The position numbers were made by a program, and so were the translations under genes. From assembly GCA_020747065.1 (NCBI GenBank), contig JAGMVK010000001.1:3410001-3474000 (forward strand): a DNA stretch of 64,000 nucleotides. Reading direction: 5' to 3'. This DNA comes from Cadophora sp. MPI-SDFR-AT-0126 (taxonomy: Eukaryota; Ascomycota; Leotiomycetes; Helotiales; Ploettnerulaceae). Positions 12,265 to 25,109 of this stretch are shown piece by piece; within the stretch, counting starts at the first letter, position 1; every line of letters starts with the position of its first letter. Below the pieces are notes generated by a model, which was not told where the DNA came from, ran no database searches, and saw only the letters and a program-made list of their open reading frames with translations.

Positions 12265-15235
12265 TCAGTGACCTCGCCTGACTTCGCAGGCGTCACAGAA
12301 GCGGTGGGAGTTGGTACAAATGGTGCAGCTCTGGTCAAACCGCGGATTGTGCCGGCCTCCACACTGGCACTGCGTTGCAATCAGATCAGCAACTGCTTTT
12401 CGTCAATGATAGTGTCGGGAGAGAGAGGAACTTACACAGTAGACTTCGAGTTCTCCAGGCCGACTGATGCGTAAATGTTTTGCAGGCCGTTCTTTGATCT
12501 CGGTGGCGTGTCTCTTCCTCTTAGGGGTATCCTCCTCGATATGGATAGGACTGGTTGAGGACTGGCCCTCAGAATCTGGTGAATGTTCATTCTCAGGTTG
12601 CGATCCCGCATTTTCATCCGGAGGAGATCCAGATCCTGATCCAGCAGGGAAGGGTATCATGACATCTCCCTTGGGCTTATCACTGTCGACCGGAATCCAA
12701 TCCTGAATCCCTTGTTTAGAGAACCCACCCTTTCCCATAAAATGGTTATCAATATGGTCAAACCTCTCCGTCCAAGCATCCAACCCCTTTTTCTTCAAAT
12801 CAACAAGTTTCTTACAAAAGCCACACCAGAACCTAGCTTGGCAATTGCGACCGATGCGGCATCCGTCAACCTTCTTCTTGACATCCGCGGGTTCGGAAAT
12901 CTGGTGCTCTTTCTTGAGATGGTCCTGGAAAGTTTGTCGGCGGTAGCAGACCTTTGCGCAGGCGCCGCCTTCGGGACGTTCTGAATCGCAACGCCAGGTT
13001 TCCAGGTGGAAGTGTTGCGAATTCTCGTGGCGCTTCCAGTCGTTTTTGCTACCGAAGTCTTTATTGCAGGTTAGGAATGTGCAGCCGTAAGGCCGCTCGT
13101 GACGCTTCATGTGTTTTCTGATCTTGTTAGCTTTGTTGAGATGTACATATTTTTAGGGAGTGTGTACTTCAACTCGCAAGGTCGACCTTTGAACTTTTCA
13201 CAGATTGAGCAGATGACCTGTTTCTCACTCTTGTTACTTGCTGCAGATCCAGGGTTTTGCACTTTGGGGGCTTGTGTGGTATCCTTCGAGACAGTAAATC
13301 CTAATTTGCGGATGATGCTAAGAACTTCCACGGCCTTCTTCTGGGCTTCGATATCCTTAGAATTATCCTCAGACGGGGTGTCTGCAATCTTCATTGGATC
13401 TTTGGCCCTGGCAGTAGAGGTCGCCGCACTTGGATTAGCGGCATAAAATTCTTTGGGGGTCACTTTCCCGGTAGGCAGACTGGTTCGTTCGGATTCCTTG
13501 TTCCGGATGCGTTCCGTGGATGCATCGGAGGCATTAGCATCTGCTTGAGCTAGTGCCTTTTGGATCACTTCTGTCAGAGTGGCATCTGTGGCTGAGGTGG
13601 TGTGCCTCGGTGCCTTACCTTGGGGGCCGACTTTTGCTGACATGTCTGGTTTTGCCTGTTCAGTCTTCTTGAGAGAAGGGTCAATATTGGTAGATAGAAG
13701 GTTATTCAATGATATCCTACTCTCAGGGATCTGAGCGGGGACCTTCAAGACTTGTACAGGCTGAACAGTTGTTGGTAGAGATTCCTCGGACTGAGGTGAC
13801 GTCCCCTCTGGTGAAGGTGCAGCACTCTCAAAGGATGCAGATTGGGGTCCATGGGATGGAGAAAAATCCTGGGTCCGATCCATGACATCCGGATAATGTC
13901 CTTGTCTGTGTCCTGGAATATTTTCAAACACAGGATGTGCTGTACGAGTCTCTTCTTGGCTGGGGAGTGGTTGGTCAGTCATCTCCGGTTCAGAAATGAT
14001 GCCACTTTTCTCCCAAAATTCGGAGCTTTCTCTTATCAGTACTGAAGCATACCGCAATCAATCAAACTTTACATACCTTCGGATCATATCATCGAAATGT
14101 TCATCGTTCCTAATATAATTTGCATGGACTCGCTTCAGATGACTCCTAAAATTGTCAAGACGTGGCCATGCTTTATCCCTGGATTTACACCCTGGAACAA
14201 GACATCGATATCTCTTGGTAGATGCATTCTCAGGAATAGCCGAAGGATGCTTGCTCTTGGTATGCCTATCCAGGTCGTTTGTAGTACTGAATCCTTCGGT
14301 TCGGGAACAACCAGGAACTTGGCACAAATATGGCTTTGTATGACGCAGGACATGTTTCCTGTTGTCGATTAGCTTCAACCATGTACACTAAAGCTGGTAT
14401 CGTACTTTAACTCTGATTGTGTCTTGACCTGTTTGTGGCATGTAGGGCAGATGAGACCACGTGACTCCGAAGGATTGGAAGTTGGCGGGGTTTGGCTCCA
14501 TGTACCATTGGAACGGTCACGCTGTTGCAATACTTCACTATACCCATGGGAGAAAGACGAGAAGTCCTGGGATGGACCTAGCATACTATGACTATCCTGA
14601 TCTCGGTCATGAACATCTGCACTGAAGACGGAAGTATTTCCAACACTACGGCGGGTGCCATATCCAGAATCCGAATGCGGTATTCCAAAGTGGAAACTTG
14701 AGGCGTCCGATGGATTTTGGCGACGATACTGACCTGGGTATGACATATTTCGATTACCTGTCTGTTTTGGCAACAGACGCTCATCTATGGCAGACTCTGT
14801 GCCAACTTTCGGGATAGGATTCCAAGGTCCATCATTAGCTGAGTACCAATTCACTAACGGATCGTCTGATGGTCCGCGGCTTTGGACATCACTTGGAACT
14901 GTCGACATTCTGGAAATGTTTGATCCTCCATAAGAAGAAATGTCTCCAAATCCTGGGGATGGGAAGCCGGGCTCCCACTGCATGGAAGCAGCTACCGATG
15001 GATTTGGTAATGTCCTTGACGAATTCAAATCAATCTCCACGGGTCGTGGAAGGAAGTCCGAAGAGGGAGGTCCCATGTCCCTTGTGTACATCTGTCCTTG
15101 GTCTGTCGAGCTTATGGAAGCCAGTGAAGGGTACTAAACAACATGTTCATCAGAACCGAAAAAACACACACTACACTTGGAGATCTGTCGTACTGAGCGA
15201 TTACCACCGTGCTGGTAATTCGATTGGCTTGCCAT
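12265..15235 (-). CDS. C2H2 zinc-finger transcription factor 2 with C-terminal Cys-rich motif
   Basis: Six exons inferred: 15235-15194, 15133-14406, 14358-14077, 14031-13168, 13117-12436 and 12369-12265, giving 900 aa. Three donors are GTAC-type. The start is the ATG of MASQSN, whose 14-codon exon joins in phase 0. Fingers: one at about residue 241 spanning an intron, CxVPGC-type fingers near 270-295 and 307-333, another spanning an intron near 624-645, then C-x4-C with FGSKNDWKRHENSQH, and a finger ending HLKKEH. The last exon adds a Cys cluster (CQCGG...C-x2-C...FC-x2-C) likely to bind zinc. The regions between are disordered. A nuclear regulator is inferred; the target is unknown. The 45-nt intron at 14076-14032 has a weak AAG acceptor and is the least certain junction. 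Confidence 0.85.
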
Positions 15236-17250
15236 GGTGACTGGACTGCGTTAGCTAGGACACAGATAGGGTCGTTCAGAATGATCAAACCGGTGCTGGT
15301 TTTCCACAATCAAACAATCAATTACGATTCGGTGACTTTCCCCAACGACCGCAAAATCGTGGAGCTTCTTGCAGCAGTGGGGCTTAAGAAGAGCTGGTAT
15401 TTGCCCATGGACAGTTGACAGTGAACGGTAAAGCTGAGACCTCGTCGCCGTCGCTCCTCTCCACACACGAACTGGGCGAACTGGACTGGACTGCACTGGA
15501 CTGGGCGACAGCAAAGATCGTGGTAATACCCATCGGATCTGGAGGTGCAGTAAAAATGCGGTTCGCAGTAATACGGACGACAAGGCAGACTCCAAACTAT
15601 ATTGCAGACTCGGTGGGAAATGGGTTGCCTCAGATTATCTGGCTCCTTGGTTGAGGGGTTGGCTGTACTGCACTGCTGACCAGGATTTCGGTGAGCAAAA
15701 TGGGCGAAGCCTAACCCAGTCGATCCGCCACTGTGATTGGGGAGATAGGGGACCAACGCGGCACCGCAAACAGAGCAGCGGTCAAGTCATCGAATCAGAA
15801 GAGAAAAGAAGAAGAGAGGTGTGCAGTAGTGTTGAGAAGAAGAACAGCATGACAGCAATACCCTTGGTATGGTGTATTGTATGAGAGATTTATTATCTGT
15901 GTGTGTGATGTGATGTGAAATGAGGATGGTCGAGTGAGGCGTGCGATGAACGCCCTTGCCTGCCCACGCCCGCCCGAGCCCAAGCCCGAGCCCAAGCCCA
16001 ACCGGCCCAAGAAAAGGTGAGGCGTGCAAGCGAAGAAATAGGCAACAGGAGACCTTCATCTTCCTTCACCGCAGAATCATCCCGTGTATGGACATGAGAC
16101 AGCATCGTCGACTTCGACGACGTCGTTGAGCCTCAATGATGCATGGGTACGCATGGTAGAGCGGTGTCCATAGAGTGATCATGAAATGAAAAGGAGAAGG
16201 AGTGCGTTGGGGAAGAGATGCGATATTTGTTTTTTTTTTGCTGCGCTGCCCACTCGGCTGGATTTGGGGGCCGTGAGACTACCGCCAACTACTCGTGATA
16301 TTCACGTGCCTGTCACAAGGAATTTACAATCGAGCTGCTCATACCTCCGTAACTCATGATGATTTGTGAATCTCTGCCTTATCTTTTCAAGGTCCTAAGT
16401 TACACACTCGCAAGCTTGTTGACCCGTCAGAGGAAGTACAGGCATAAGAAGGCCCAGAGCAGGCCGGCCCCCAGGCACACACCAAGAACTCCAGAAGAAA
16501 CAAGCATTAGGTCAGGATGACGCAAGTTCGTAGCACAAAGTAGAGAGTGCCCGCATCTCATGTCAAACTCATTCTCGTGAGACATCGTATTGTGTGGTAT
16601 CACTACAGTAACATGCATAGCCATCTTCTTGGTTGTACTGCTGCGGGAAAGGGTAGTGGCTATGTTCGAAGGTATTTCGCATGAACTGTACTGCAATGAG
16701 TCGATGAATAGGATAGCGATGAAACGGGAAGGGCTCGTTCAATTGGTATATTGAATACTTTGGCCCCCTACTTACCCTCATTTTGTATCGGAACGATAAG
16801 AACGAAGCATAGCACAACTCATTCAAGTTCTCGCTAGCGAGACAGGAGGAAAACAGAGGGGTTTTGAAGCTGTTGCCAGTACCAGAATCTCAACGTCTGG
16901 GCTTTAATTAAAGAAAAGCAACTGCGTACAGATAGTTTGATTGATTATTATCTGTGTGCCGTAATAAGAACAACGTAGAAGTTGACTCTAGACCGTCCTG
17001 GAATACCATCTGATGGGAAGCGTTATTGACTTTCTCAAATGAGGATGTGGGGATTCTTATCGATTACAGGGGATCTCGCTTGTCGCCTCAGGCCAATCGG
17101 GCTTCTGAATTTCAAGCTCCGATTGACCTCATGAGCAAGAAGCTATCCAGAAATCTTCCAGCATGAGGAGCAGCAATTGAGCTCTACCATCAACAAGCAT
17201 CAACACCAATCGCCAAGCCAAGCGGAGGACATATGTGAAAAAGCTTCAAG
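15236..17250. other. Intergenic spacer
   Basis: No gene is supported. It contains a GAGCCCAAGCCC-type repeat around 15966-16000 and a poly-T run near 16229. A minus-strand frame at 16427-16696 ends in a hydrophobic tail, but it has no family resemblance and no clear partner exon. Confidence 0.5.
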
Positions 17251-18652
17251 ATGTTCACTCCACGATTTAGAAGCGTCCTGCGGCCAGCAACGCAATGCCT
17301 ACAACAGCAACGCAAAGAAGCGATGCGCCAGAACTGCATCTCGCAGCAGATGTGCCAGCGGCGATATAAATCCTCCAGACCATTCTGGAAAGCATCGAAA
17401 GAACTGTTTAAAGCCCATCCTTTCTCTGTATCCGGCGCTGTATTCTTGTACGTGCCAACCATCCCCTCATCCACAACATTAACTTAAACAAACACTGTTG
17501 AACTAGTTGCTAATTGCTCCATGATGAACAGTATCTTCTTTGGAGCCGGAACACTGATGTACTCGAATTACATCTACCACAACTACATCATCGGCGCTTT
17601 TCACAAATACCCCGAGCCGGTAGCAAAACAACTCCGCAAAGCCCTCTACTACACCAACATCTCTCTCGAGCCCAAGAACGCCGTAAAATACTACCGCGAA
17701 GCCCTGCGCGTCGCCGATGAAGTCGGCATGGACCCTTTTTCAGACGAGATCATCGGTGTCAAGATCCAGATTGCAGCCCTCATGGAGCGGGTCCAGCAGT
17801 ACAAGAAGGCGATTGATATTTTGGAGATTGTGAAAGCAGATAATCTGAAGTGGCTAGAGAGGTTTGGGGGTGAGAAAGGCAATGAGGGCAGGAGGACGAG
17901 GATTCTGGGGAAGACTGTGGGGGTTAGTGTTAAGTTGGGGGAGTTATATGCGAATGATTTTGTGTTGGAGAAGGAGAATGCGGAGGAGAGATTGGTCTGG
18001 GCAGTGGAAACTGTCTTGAAGGAGCAGCAGAGGAGGGAGAAAGAAGGTGTTAAGGAAGGAGAGGGAGAGTGGCTAAGTGCTGAAGAGATTGGTGGGAGTT
18101 TTGAAGGTTTGTTTACTTCTCTCGAGGACTGGATCCGTGGAAGGTATAGACTAACTGACAATAGCACTCGCCCACCATTACGAAGAAAAGAATCAGCATT
18201 ATCTCGCTGCCCCTCTATTCCTCCAAGCTCTGGCACAATCACCACCTGCGAGTTGCCATACCGCAGTACTAAGTAAGCCAACCCGCGATTTCCAGGTCAT
18301 CCCATACTGACCAAACCCAGTGAACAACCTGTCCATCTCCCTCGCCCAACAACTACCTCCCTCCAACACCCCAGCCGCCTCACGCCCAGCACTAATAAAC
18401 AACGCTCGTCTCTGGGCCGAGAAAGCCATAGCAGTGGCAGCAAAGATCACGCCTCCAGACCGAACAGAAGAATGTGATGTCGGCTGTGCAGTAGCCACGC
18501 ATAACTTAGGCGAGTTTGCGGAGATGGATGGAAATGTAAAGGAGGCTAGGAGGAGATTTGAGGAGGCCAAAGGGTTGGCGAAGGCTATTGGGTTTCAGGA
18601 TGGAGTTGAGAATGCTGAGGCAGCATTGAAAAGAGTGCAGGAGAAGGTGTAA
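17251..18652 (+). CDS. MGR3: Mgr3-like mitochondrial TPR protein
   Basis: Four exons: 17251-17447, 17532-18106, 18165-18272 and 18321-18652, giving 403 aa. The first about 50 residues are rich in Arg, Gln and Ser with few acids, as in a mitochondrial presequence. A single TM segment follows near residues 58-80. Then come YHNYIIGAFHKYPEP and KALYYTN, and a series of TPR-like helical repeats (KAIDILEIV, AEERL, HNLGEFAE). This order matches fungal homologues of yeast Mgr3, an inner-membrane adaptor that helps deliver substrates to the i-AAA protease Yme1 with Mgr1. The family assignment rests on remembered sequence pattern; the function is by homology. Confidence 0.85.
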
Positions 18653-19374
18653 AGTGATACATGAGAGCTTGTATGATAGGCATGAGTGATGAGATGACCA
18701 CAATACCGTCAGTTATGGCTGTTGGATTTAAGAGCCATGAATAATGTTTACTGGTATTTTGACCTTCTCGAAGGTACGTCCGTTCCGCTGCCCATATCCA
18801 AAGTCAACATATTATGACTGACATTCTGCACCCAGCTGCTTAATGTCCCAACTATGGTACCAAAACTCCAGTTTCTGCTTCTATGGCGTGTTGGTAGCAG
18901 CACCGTAGACGGCCGTTGTGTATTCTTCATTTCAGGCAATGGTGTATTTTGGAGGTCATCTTGCGATTCTACAAAATAACGTCTTGGAAATGCATCTCCA
19001 CTGTACCAGCTCATTCTATATTTCTGCATCACATTCTTTCACCATCCCTCACCGACCAGCACCCCCTTTCATCCTCCAAAAGCCGAACTCAAACCTCCAT
19101 CGCTTTGCCTTACCATTCATTCTCATTCTCTTTCTCCGTCAACACTCCCGCGCTACTCGATTTTCGATTTGCCATCATCTCCGCCTGACTTCGCTATTCA
19201 CTCTCAGCCAGACGCCCCCGACACTTTCGAGGCGAAATTGAGTTATTTTCTTGAGCTGTCAACTTCGAACTCAAATTTTTGCTCTCACACCTCGCGCCAC
19301 ACAGCAACATCGAGATCTCGAAATTGTATCTGAAGATCTAGAGCTCGACGGACAAGATCAAGAACAAGAACAAG
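18653..19374. other. Intergenic spacer
   Basis: No gene seen. CT-rich stretches around 19020-19150 look like promoter or 5' leader of the gene starting at 19375. Confidence 0.6.
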
Positions 19375-21788
19375 ATGTCTTCTCAGTACCACCACCGGCA
19401 GTCACAGTCTCTATCTCCAGTCCAAGCTCAACTTCGGGGTCAACCAACCGCTCAAGAGTTTCTGGTCCACCTCAGCTATGCCACGCGGTCAACGAGCGGC
19501 ATGCCTTCGCCTCAACGCCACTACTACCAGAGCTTGCAACAATCACATAGCTCACCGAGAGTAGCAGCTACGTCGGGACATCAACTTCTGCTCAGTGGCA
19601 ATGGTACTAGCGCTTTCAACGAGGTCGATGTTGCAGCAATACCCAGCATCTCGCCTCAGCATCCTCAGCAGTCCTATCCACAATTTCAAGTTTCCATCTA
19701 ACAAGACTCACCGATTGCGTCTAGATCTCAGGGCTTGGTCAATGGCAATGATTCGAGTTCTCAGCTGCCAATCAATAGCAATGGTGTCGATACGTCAAAA
19801 AGCAGCATCTCTCCTCAGTATCAAAGGCAATACTATCCACAAGGACAGGAAGTCAGGAAACCATATACCTCACCTTATAAATCAGAGGCAGGTATGTCTG
19901 GTTATCAGCTTCAGACCAACAGGGACGGTAATGCTATTGGTGTCGGATCGATGAATAGCAGTTCGCCAAAAGGTCAAGAGCGGTACTATCAACATGTACA
20001 GCAAACTCAACAGCTCTCTCCATCCTCATCAAGCCAGACGCTTGCTGTCAGTGGTGATGGCACTGGTATCGGTACGAGATCGATGAGCAACACTTCACCG
20101 CACCATCAAGGGCAGTACTATCAGCAGGCCCAGCAGGTGCAACAAGTCCCACCAGTTGCGTCAGGTCAGCCTCTTGCTATCAATGACAGCGGCAATGACA
20201 CCATTACTGGACTCATGAGCGGCCTCTGGCCGCAGCATACACAGCAGAACTATCAACAAACCCAACATGTTTCGCCCGGTGCGTCTTGCTCTCAGATTTC
20301 AGTCAATGCCGGCATTGCTGGTACAAGGACACTGAGCAGCGTTTCGCCGCAACACCAGCAGCAGCACTATCAACAGATACAGCAAGCTCTCGGCCCACCA
20401 CCAACTTTTGTACTACCTCGTGGCAATGGTTCGAGTCCGACAAGCGGCTTGTCATTTCTGATTCAACAACCAGGCTCGTATAGAAGCCTGTATCACCAGC
20501 AGTCTCAAACACAGAATGCTGGACTGGATGATGAAGGTGCAGTGCGACCGGGTGATGACCATGATGTGTTTACTGAGGTGAGAGCTGAGGTAGATGAGCA
20601 GACTCAGCATTTGTGGTATTGGATTGAGGTTGTCAAGGTACGTCAACATCTCCTTTCTTCGCATATTTCTGCTTCATGTCCAGATCTCGTTTTCGAGCTC
20701 AATTTCGAACTCGCTTTCCTGTCCGTTTCCTTCCCTTTCCCACCTCAACCTATCCACTTCACACAGCACACAGTCCTTTCCATCCCAACATCCAAATACT
20801 CAACCCTTCCTATATCCAAACTAACCACCACCAGCTCTGGACCTTCCACGACGCCTACCTCTCCCCCTCCGAAGCCTCCCGCCTCGCCAGCCTCTACATC
20901 TCCAAACTCCCCTCCCACCTCCCCCTCCACTCCAACCCCACCGCCGCACACTCCTCCATCATCTCAACCCTCCTCTCCGAATCCCTCTCCCTCCTCCGCC
21001 ACCTAACTCTCACCATTCTCTTCCCCTTAATCCACCACTGGACATCCACCCCCGCCTTCCACACCCACATGTCTCACTCCCATCCCCAGTCCCGCTACAA
21101 ATACCAACTCCCACCATCTCCCGCAGAAACACGCACCCACCGTCTCGCCTACTGGCGCAGTAAAGCGTCTATCGCAATCTCTTTCCCAGATGGCAGCATC
21201 GCCACTCCGCTCGAGAAATTCACGGAGGTGCTTGATTCGATTTTAGATCGTAAATGGGTGTACGCCACAGGCGACGACGGGGCCGATCGGAAGGTTCGAG
21301 CGGCGAGGGCGAAGATGCAGGGGTACTTTATGTGGAAGTTTTTGTTGAGTGCGGATGTGGTGTTTACGGAGCTGGTGTTAAGGCTGAGTAATGAACCGTA
21401 TAGCAGGGAGAGGTGGATGGAGGTGTATTTTCCTGCTGTAAGTCCTCAATTACACCCTTGTACCATCCTTCAAGCTTTCTCTTCGCTAAAGGAGCTTGTT
21501 GATTTGGTGTAGACTTGATTGAACCTGAGGGGATTGGAGCAATGGCCTGCTGACGCAATTTCTGGGTAGATGATCCCACAGTTGATGGCCATCAACCGCG
21601 ATCCCCTTATTCTGCCCTACCTCATTGGCCCCGACGACTGGCCATGCACTATGGGTATCGACGAGGACGTTTTGAATGGGTGCGTAGCGCTTCTGGGAGT
21701 TGGAAAACAGTAATCTGAGATTGGCAGTTGGGATCTTACCGGGTTTGGACGACGCTGGGGATTTGTGCTTCGTTCTTTAGATCCATAG
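19375..21788 (+). CDS. Q-rich tandem-repeat protein with conserved C-terminal region; in-frame stop in the repeats
   Basis: Inferred exons: 19375-20637, 20835-21437, 21570-21679 and 21728-21788. The N-terminal half carries about six imperfect repeats of roughly 42 aa (pattern: Gly/Asn-rich stretch, S-x-SPQHQ, YYQQ-x-QQ), low-complexity and prion-like in composition. Codon 19699-19701 is TAA in the same frame, inside one repeat, with repeat sequence on both sides. The C-terminal half is a compact, unrecognised domain containing LWTFHDAYLS, KMQGYFMWKFLLSAD, IGPDDWPC and a WDLTGFGRRWGF end. The last two introns join in phase and look sound. The TAA may be a nonsense change, a sequencing error, or removed by an unusual 42-nt intron (19690-19731). 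A downstream ATG could also start a shorter protein. Confidence 0.6.
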
Positions 21789-22499
21789 ATATAGAGAGCC
21801 ACGCAGAGAGTCTTTAGACTTGTAGATTTACATGAATCAACGACCGTGTTAAACATTCAGACCTCCTGGACCTCTTTTGAGATCAAATGCTTCCTCTTTC
21901 GCATTTCTTCATCTCCCCACTTACTCTTACTACGCCTGCACATAACCATGCACATTCCTTCCCAGAGCCATATAGATATTCCCCGCCTCCCTACTCGTCA
22001 AAATCACTTCTTGCGATGTCCCCCTCCACAGGCATCATCATCTTCGATTTCGCAGCAGTTGAAGTCTTCTTCCTCATTTCAAAATGATGAGAAAGATGCA
22101 CTAGACTCGGAAAATATAGATGAATGTCTCGTAGTGAAGCAAGTCCGAAGAGGGAGTAAGGACTTCAATCAACAGGGAAGTAAACAAATCGAGTAAGAGT
22201 TCCAAGATGCAGCTCGACGCCGAATCTTACCCCGCATCTTTACCCCGCATCTTTACCCCGCCTTCTTTTATAACTCCCAGCTCTCTTCATGAACTCACAG
22301 TCCAGAGAAAAGAAAAATGTATTCTAACTCACCACGTCCAGAGACCGCACAAAACTGCTGTTTTCATCACTGCACTGGAAACATCCAAAACCACACCATT
22401 CCCATCTCGAAAAAAAATCTCGCTTCATTCTAGACTCGCTAATGCCATACCTACCTAGCACACCTCAACACGCACAATCCCATATCCCCAAAACTGGTG
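21789..22499. other. Intergenic spacer between convergent genes
   Basis: It holds the 3' ends of two converging genes. A 13-bp repeat (TTACCCCGCATCT, about 2.5 copies) lies at about 22228-22262. A 116-codon frame at 21846-22196 shows no recognisable feature. Confidence 0.55.
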
Positions 22500-23527
22500 T
22501 CAGTCAGATCCATAAGCTTCCTCATAAGCTTCCTCGTACTCCTGTCTCGCCTCCTCGACTTCCTCTCTATCACTACTGCTGACCGAGCTACCGGACGCGG
22601 TTTCATCGGGTAGTTCACCGCCTCCGATTCCGGGAGGCTGGCTCTGGTACTGTTGCTGTGCAGCGTGATTGTCATCATCATCTGCGGAGATCACGTTAGT
22701 TGAAATCAGTCAACGGAATGGAGGGGAAAGGGGAGGGAGTCTGAGAGACAGGTAACCATACCTAGAGCATTCGCCAATAGAACCCCTCCAACAGCACCGA
22801 CAGCAACACCTGCCGCAGCGCCCATCATCATGTTCTTCTTCGAATCATCCTTAGCCTTAGCTGGATCCTGATATCCGCCCTGTTGATACCCCTGTTGATA
22901 TCCTCCATAGCCGCCTGGAGCACCGTGATCACCGTATCCACCCATACCGCGACTAGCATCATTACTCTCATATCCCTGCTGAGGGTACGAAGGGCCAGTC
23001 GGTACATTCCAATTCACCTTGCTATTCCACTGCTCGAGGTAAGCCCAGCGGTTCCCAACCGGATCCCACAGAGGCTGCCATCCCTGGGGAACTTGCGGCG
23101 TGGGAGGAAGTCCACCGGGTGTTCCGTATTGCTGGGGAGCTGGGCTGCCGTATGGTGCTGGAGGAGGTGCGCCGTATTGGCTTGGGGCCGGACTGCCATA
23201 TTGTTGAGGAGGAGGGGGAGCGCCGTAGCCGCTGGGTGCTGGGCTGTATTGGTTTGGGGGAGGACTGCTGTATGAGGGGTGGCTGTTGAATGGTGGTGCT
23301 GGTCCTCCATAGCCTTGTTGAGGCGGTGCTTGATTGTATCCTCCGTACTGTGGCTGGTCGCCATAACCTATGTTTATCATGAAGCGTCAGTGGCGTGCAG
23401 GGCTACCGCGGGGGAAATCGAACGTACCTCTTGTAGCTTCAGCATGTGGAGCTGGAGATTCTTCTTTCTTCTCGTCTTTCTTCATCATCCCCTCGAACTC
23501 CTTGGTCATCTTACTGAAGAACGACAT
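22500..23527 (-). CDS. Pro/Gly/Tyr/Gln-rich protein with WW-like and glycine-zipper segments
   Basis: Three exons: 23527-23428, 23367-22762 and 22681-22500, giving 295 aa. It starts MSFFSKMTKEFEG followed by a charged Lys/Glu segment. A long low-complexity block of GAPPP, YGSPAP and QQYG units fills about residues 35-120. A WW-like motif follows (GWQPLWDP...NRWAYLEQW). Next are further Gly/Tyr/Gln repeats, then a small glycine-zipper-like hydrophobic stretch near residues 210-235 (MMMGAAAGVAVGAVGGVLLANA). The tail is acidic (EEVEEARQEYEE). This composition suggests a membrane-associated adaptor that may self-assemble. No specific function can be assigned. Confidence 0.8.
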
Positions 23528-25109
23528 GATGAATGGCTTGTTTGTGTACTGTGCTGTGGCGAAGATGTGAAAGATATGAAAGAAGGACTTGAGAAAAGTG
23601 AGGAACAGATTGTAGATATGAGGAAATGAGAAATGGGGAATGGAGGGGATAAATGCCAAGGGATAATCTAGATTATTGCAAGGGCAAGGTGTATGCACGA
23701 CAGACTAGGCACTCATTGCGTGTCAGATGCTAGCCGGATGAGGTGAATTGGCTCAATTTCTTTGTTCTCCTTCCGTTTGCGAGCTTTGTTGCTTCACATG
23801 CGGACCACGGTTTCGGAATTGCAGCATGGAAGCGAATGGATTTGTGAGTGAATACCAGGGATATTCGCAACTAGTGCAACCACCTTGACGAGCATGGATG
23901 GGTGTGTGTATTTTATGGTTTAGATGGAACGATCAGCCGTCCGGGACGGACCATCGGTTTCGATATACTTCGTGCTAAGTAAGTATGCGGGAAGGTCCGC
24001 AACTCTATGACTAGCCTCACAGTAACTTGATGAGGACGGTCACTGTGTCTTGCTACCCCTCCATGACCCCTCATCACATCACTGTGGCTCAATTATCTAC
24101 CTATTCAATACAGTAGCAAGCATTACGTGTATCCACAGAGGCAATCACCGACTTGGCCATTTCAACATCATTTTCATCATCCGGATCTCACGAATCTGCT
24201 CTCTTTGTCGTTCATCGGGAGAGACTTTCATATGCTGTGGCTGTTACCGCATAAGAAGCATCTGCACGAGATCCCTGAGCAGCTGAAGACTTGCCCCACC
24301 ACAGATCCTTGGCTTCGTGGGGGGTAGCAATCGCACGAATAAAGCAGTACACGACCCCCTTGGCGGACCAGAAATGTATGGGTTGATAGAGCTTGGCGCC
24401 TATTTTTTGTATGGGAACTCGGTTGTGCGGCACCGCGCCTGGTGAGGAGAGTTCGATGAGTGGGGAGTGTGTCGTGAGTGTTTTAGAAGGCGAGGAATCG
24501 GTGCGATGTGAGGAAGGTTTGTCAGCGGGGATCTGAGTGTTTGGTGGTGGAGACGGGGATGAATCGGATGCTTTCCGAGTATCTGTTCGTTTGTCAAGTG
24601 ATATTTGAATGACGATGGCATTTTCCATTCAATACATTCTTTTCGTCGTTCGAGAGTGATCGATGATGGCAAATCTCAACGTAAAGTCGAGAAATATCCT
24701 CCGTTGCTGATCTGAGCTGTTGGCTTCTTGCAAATATTATGGGTATCACATGATAGCCTCCTTTCAAGCTTGCGAGGGTCAAGGTGATGTAGGATGGCAT
24801 TGCAGTCTCTGTATCCCCCAAGGTTATATCACATAGTACTATGCATTTCTAAGCAAAAAGATACCCTACCTTAATCCTTTTCTTCCACAGGCGAGAGCGA
24901 AAGTCGTCCTGTCATTCAGCACATCAGCCATTTATCCAAATGGATGACTTCTCCCACAGTCAACCATGGCGGCATATCTGCAAACAAGCCCTTAACAGAG
25001 AAAACCCTTTGCCATGAAGTTTGTCTTCTCTCCTTATCTACTAGTTGGTTATTATTTTAGTATTCTTACTCACATCGAATTACAATGTCTAACTGTCTCT
25101 CATTCCAAC
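23528..25109. other. Intergenic spacer
   Basis: A divergent promoter region. A minus-strand frame at 24212-24628 (138 codons) ends in a plausible globular-looking segment but has no family resemblance; it is treated as unproven. Confidence 0.45.

Noticed and set aside
16427..16826. Minus-strand frames with a hydrophobic C-terminal tail
   Set aside because: No matching upstream exon and no family resemblance.
24212..24628. Minus-strand 138-codon frame
   Set aside because: Pro/Ser-rich start and no recognisable domain; length alone is not enough.
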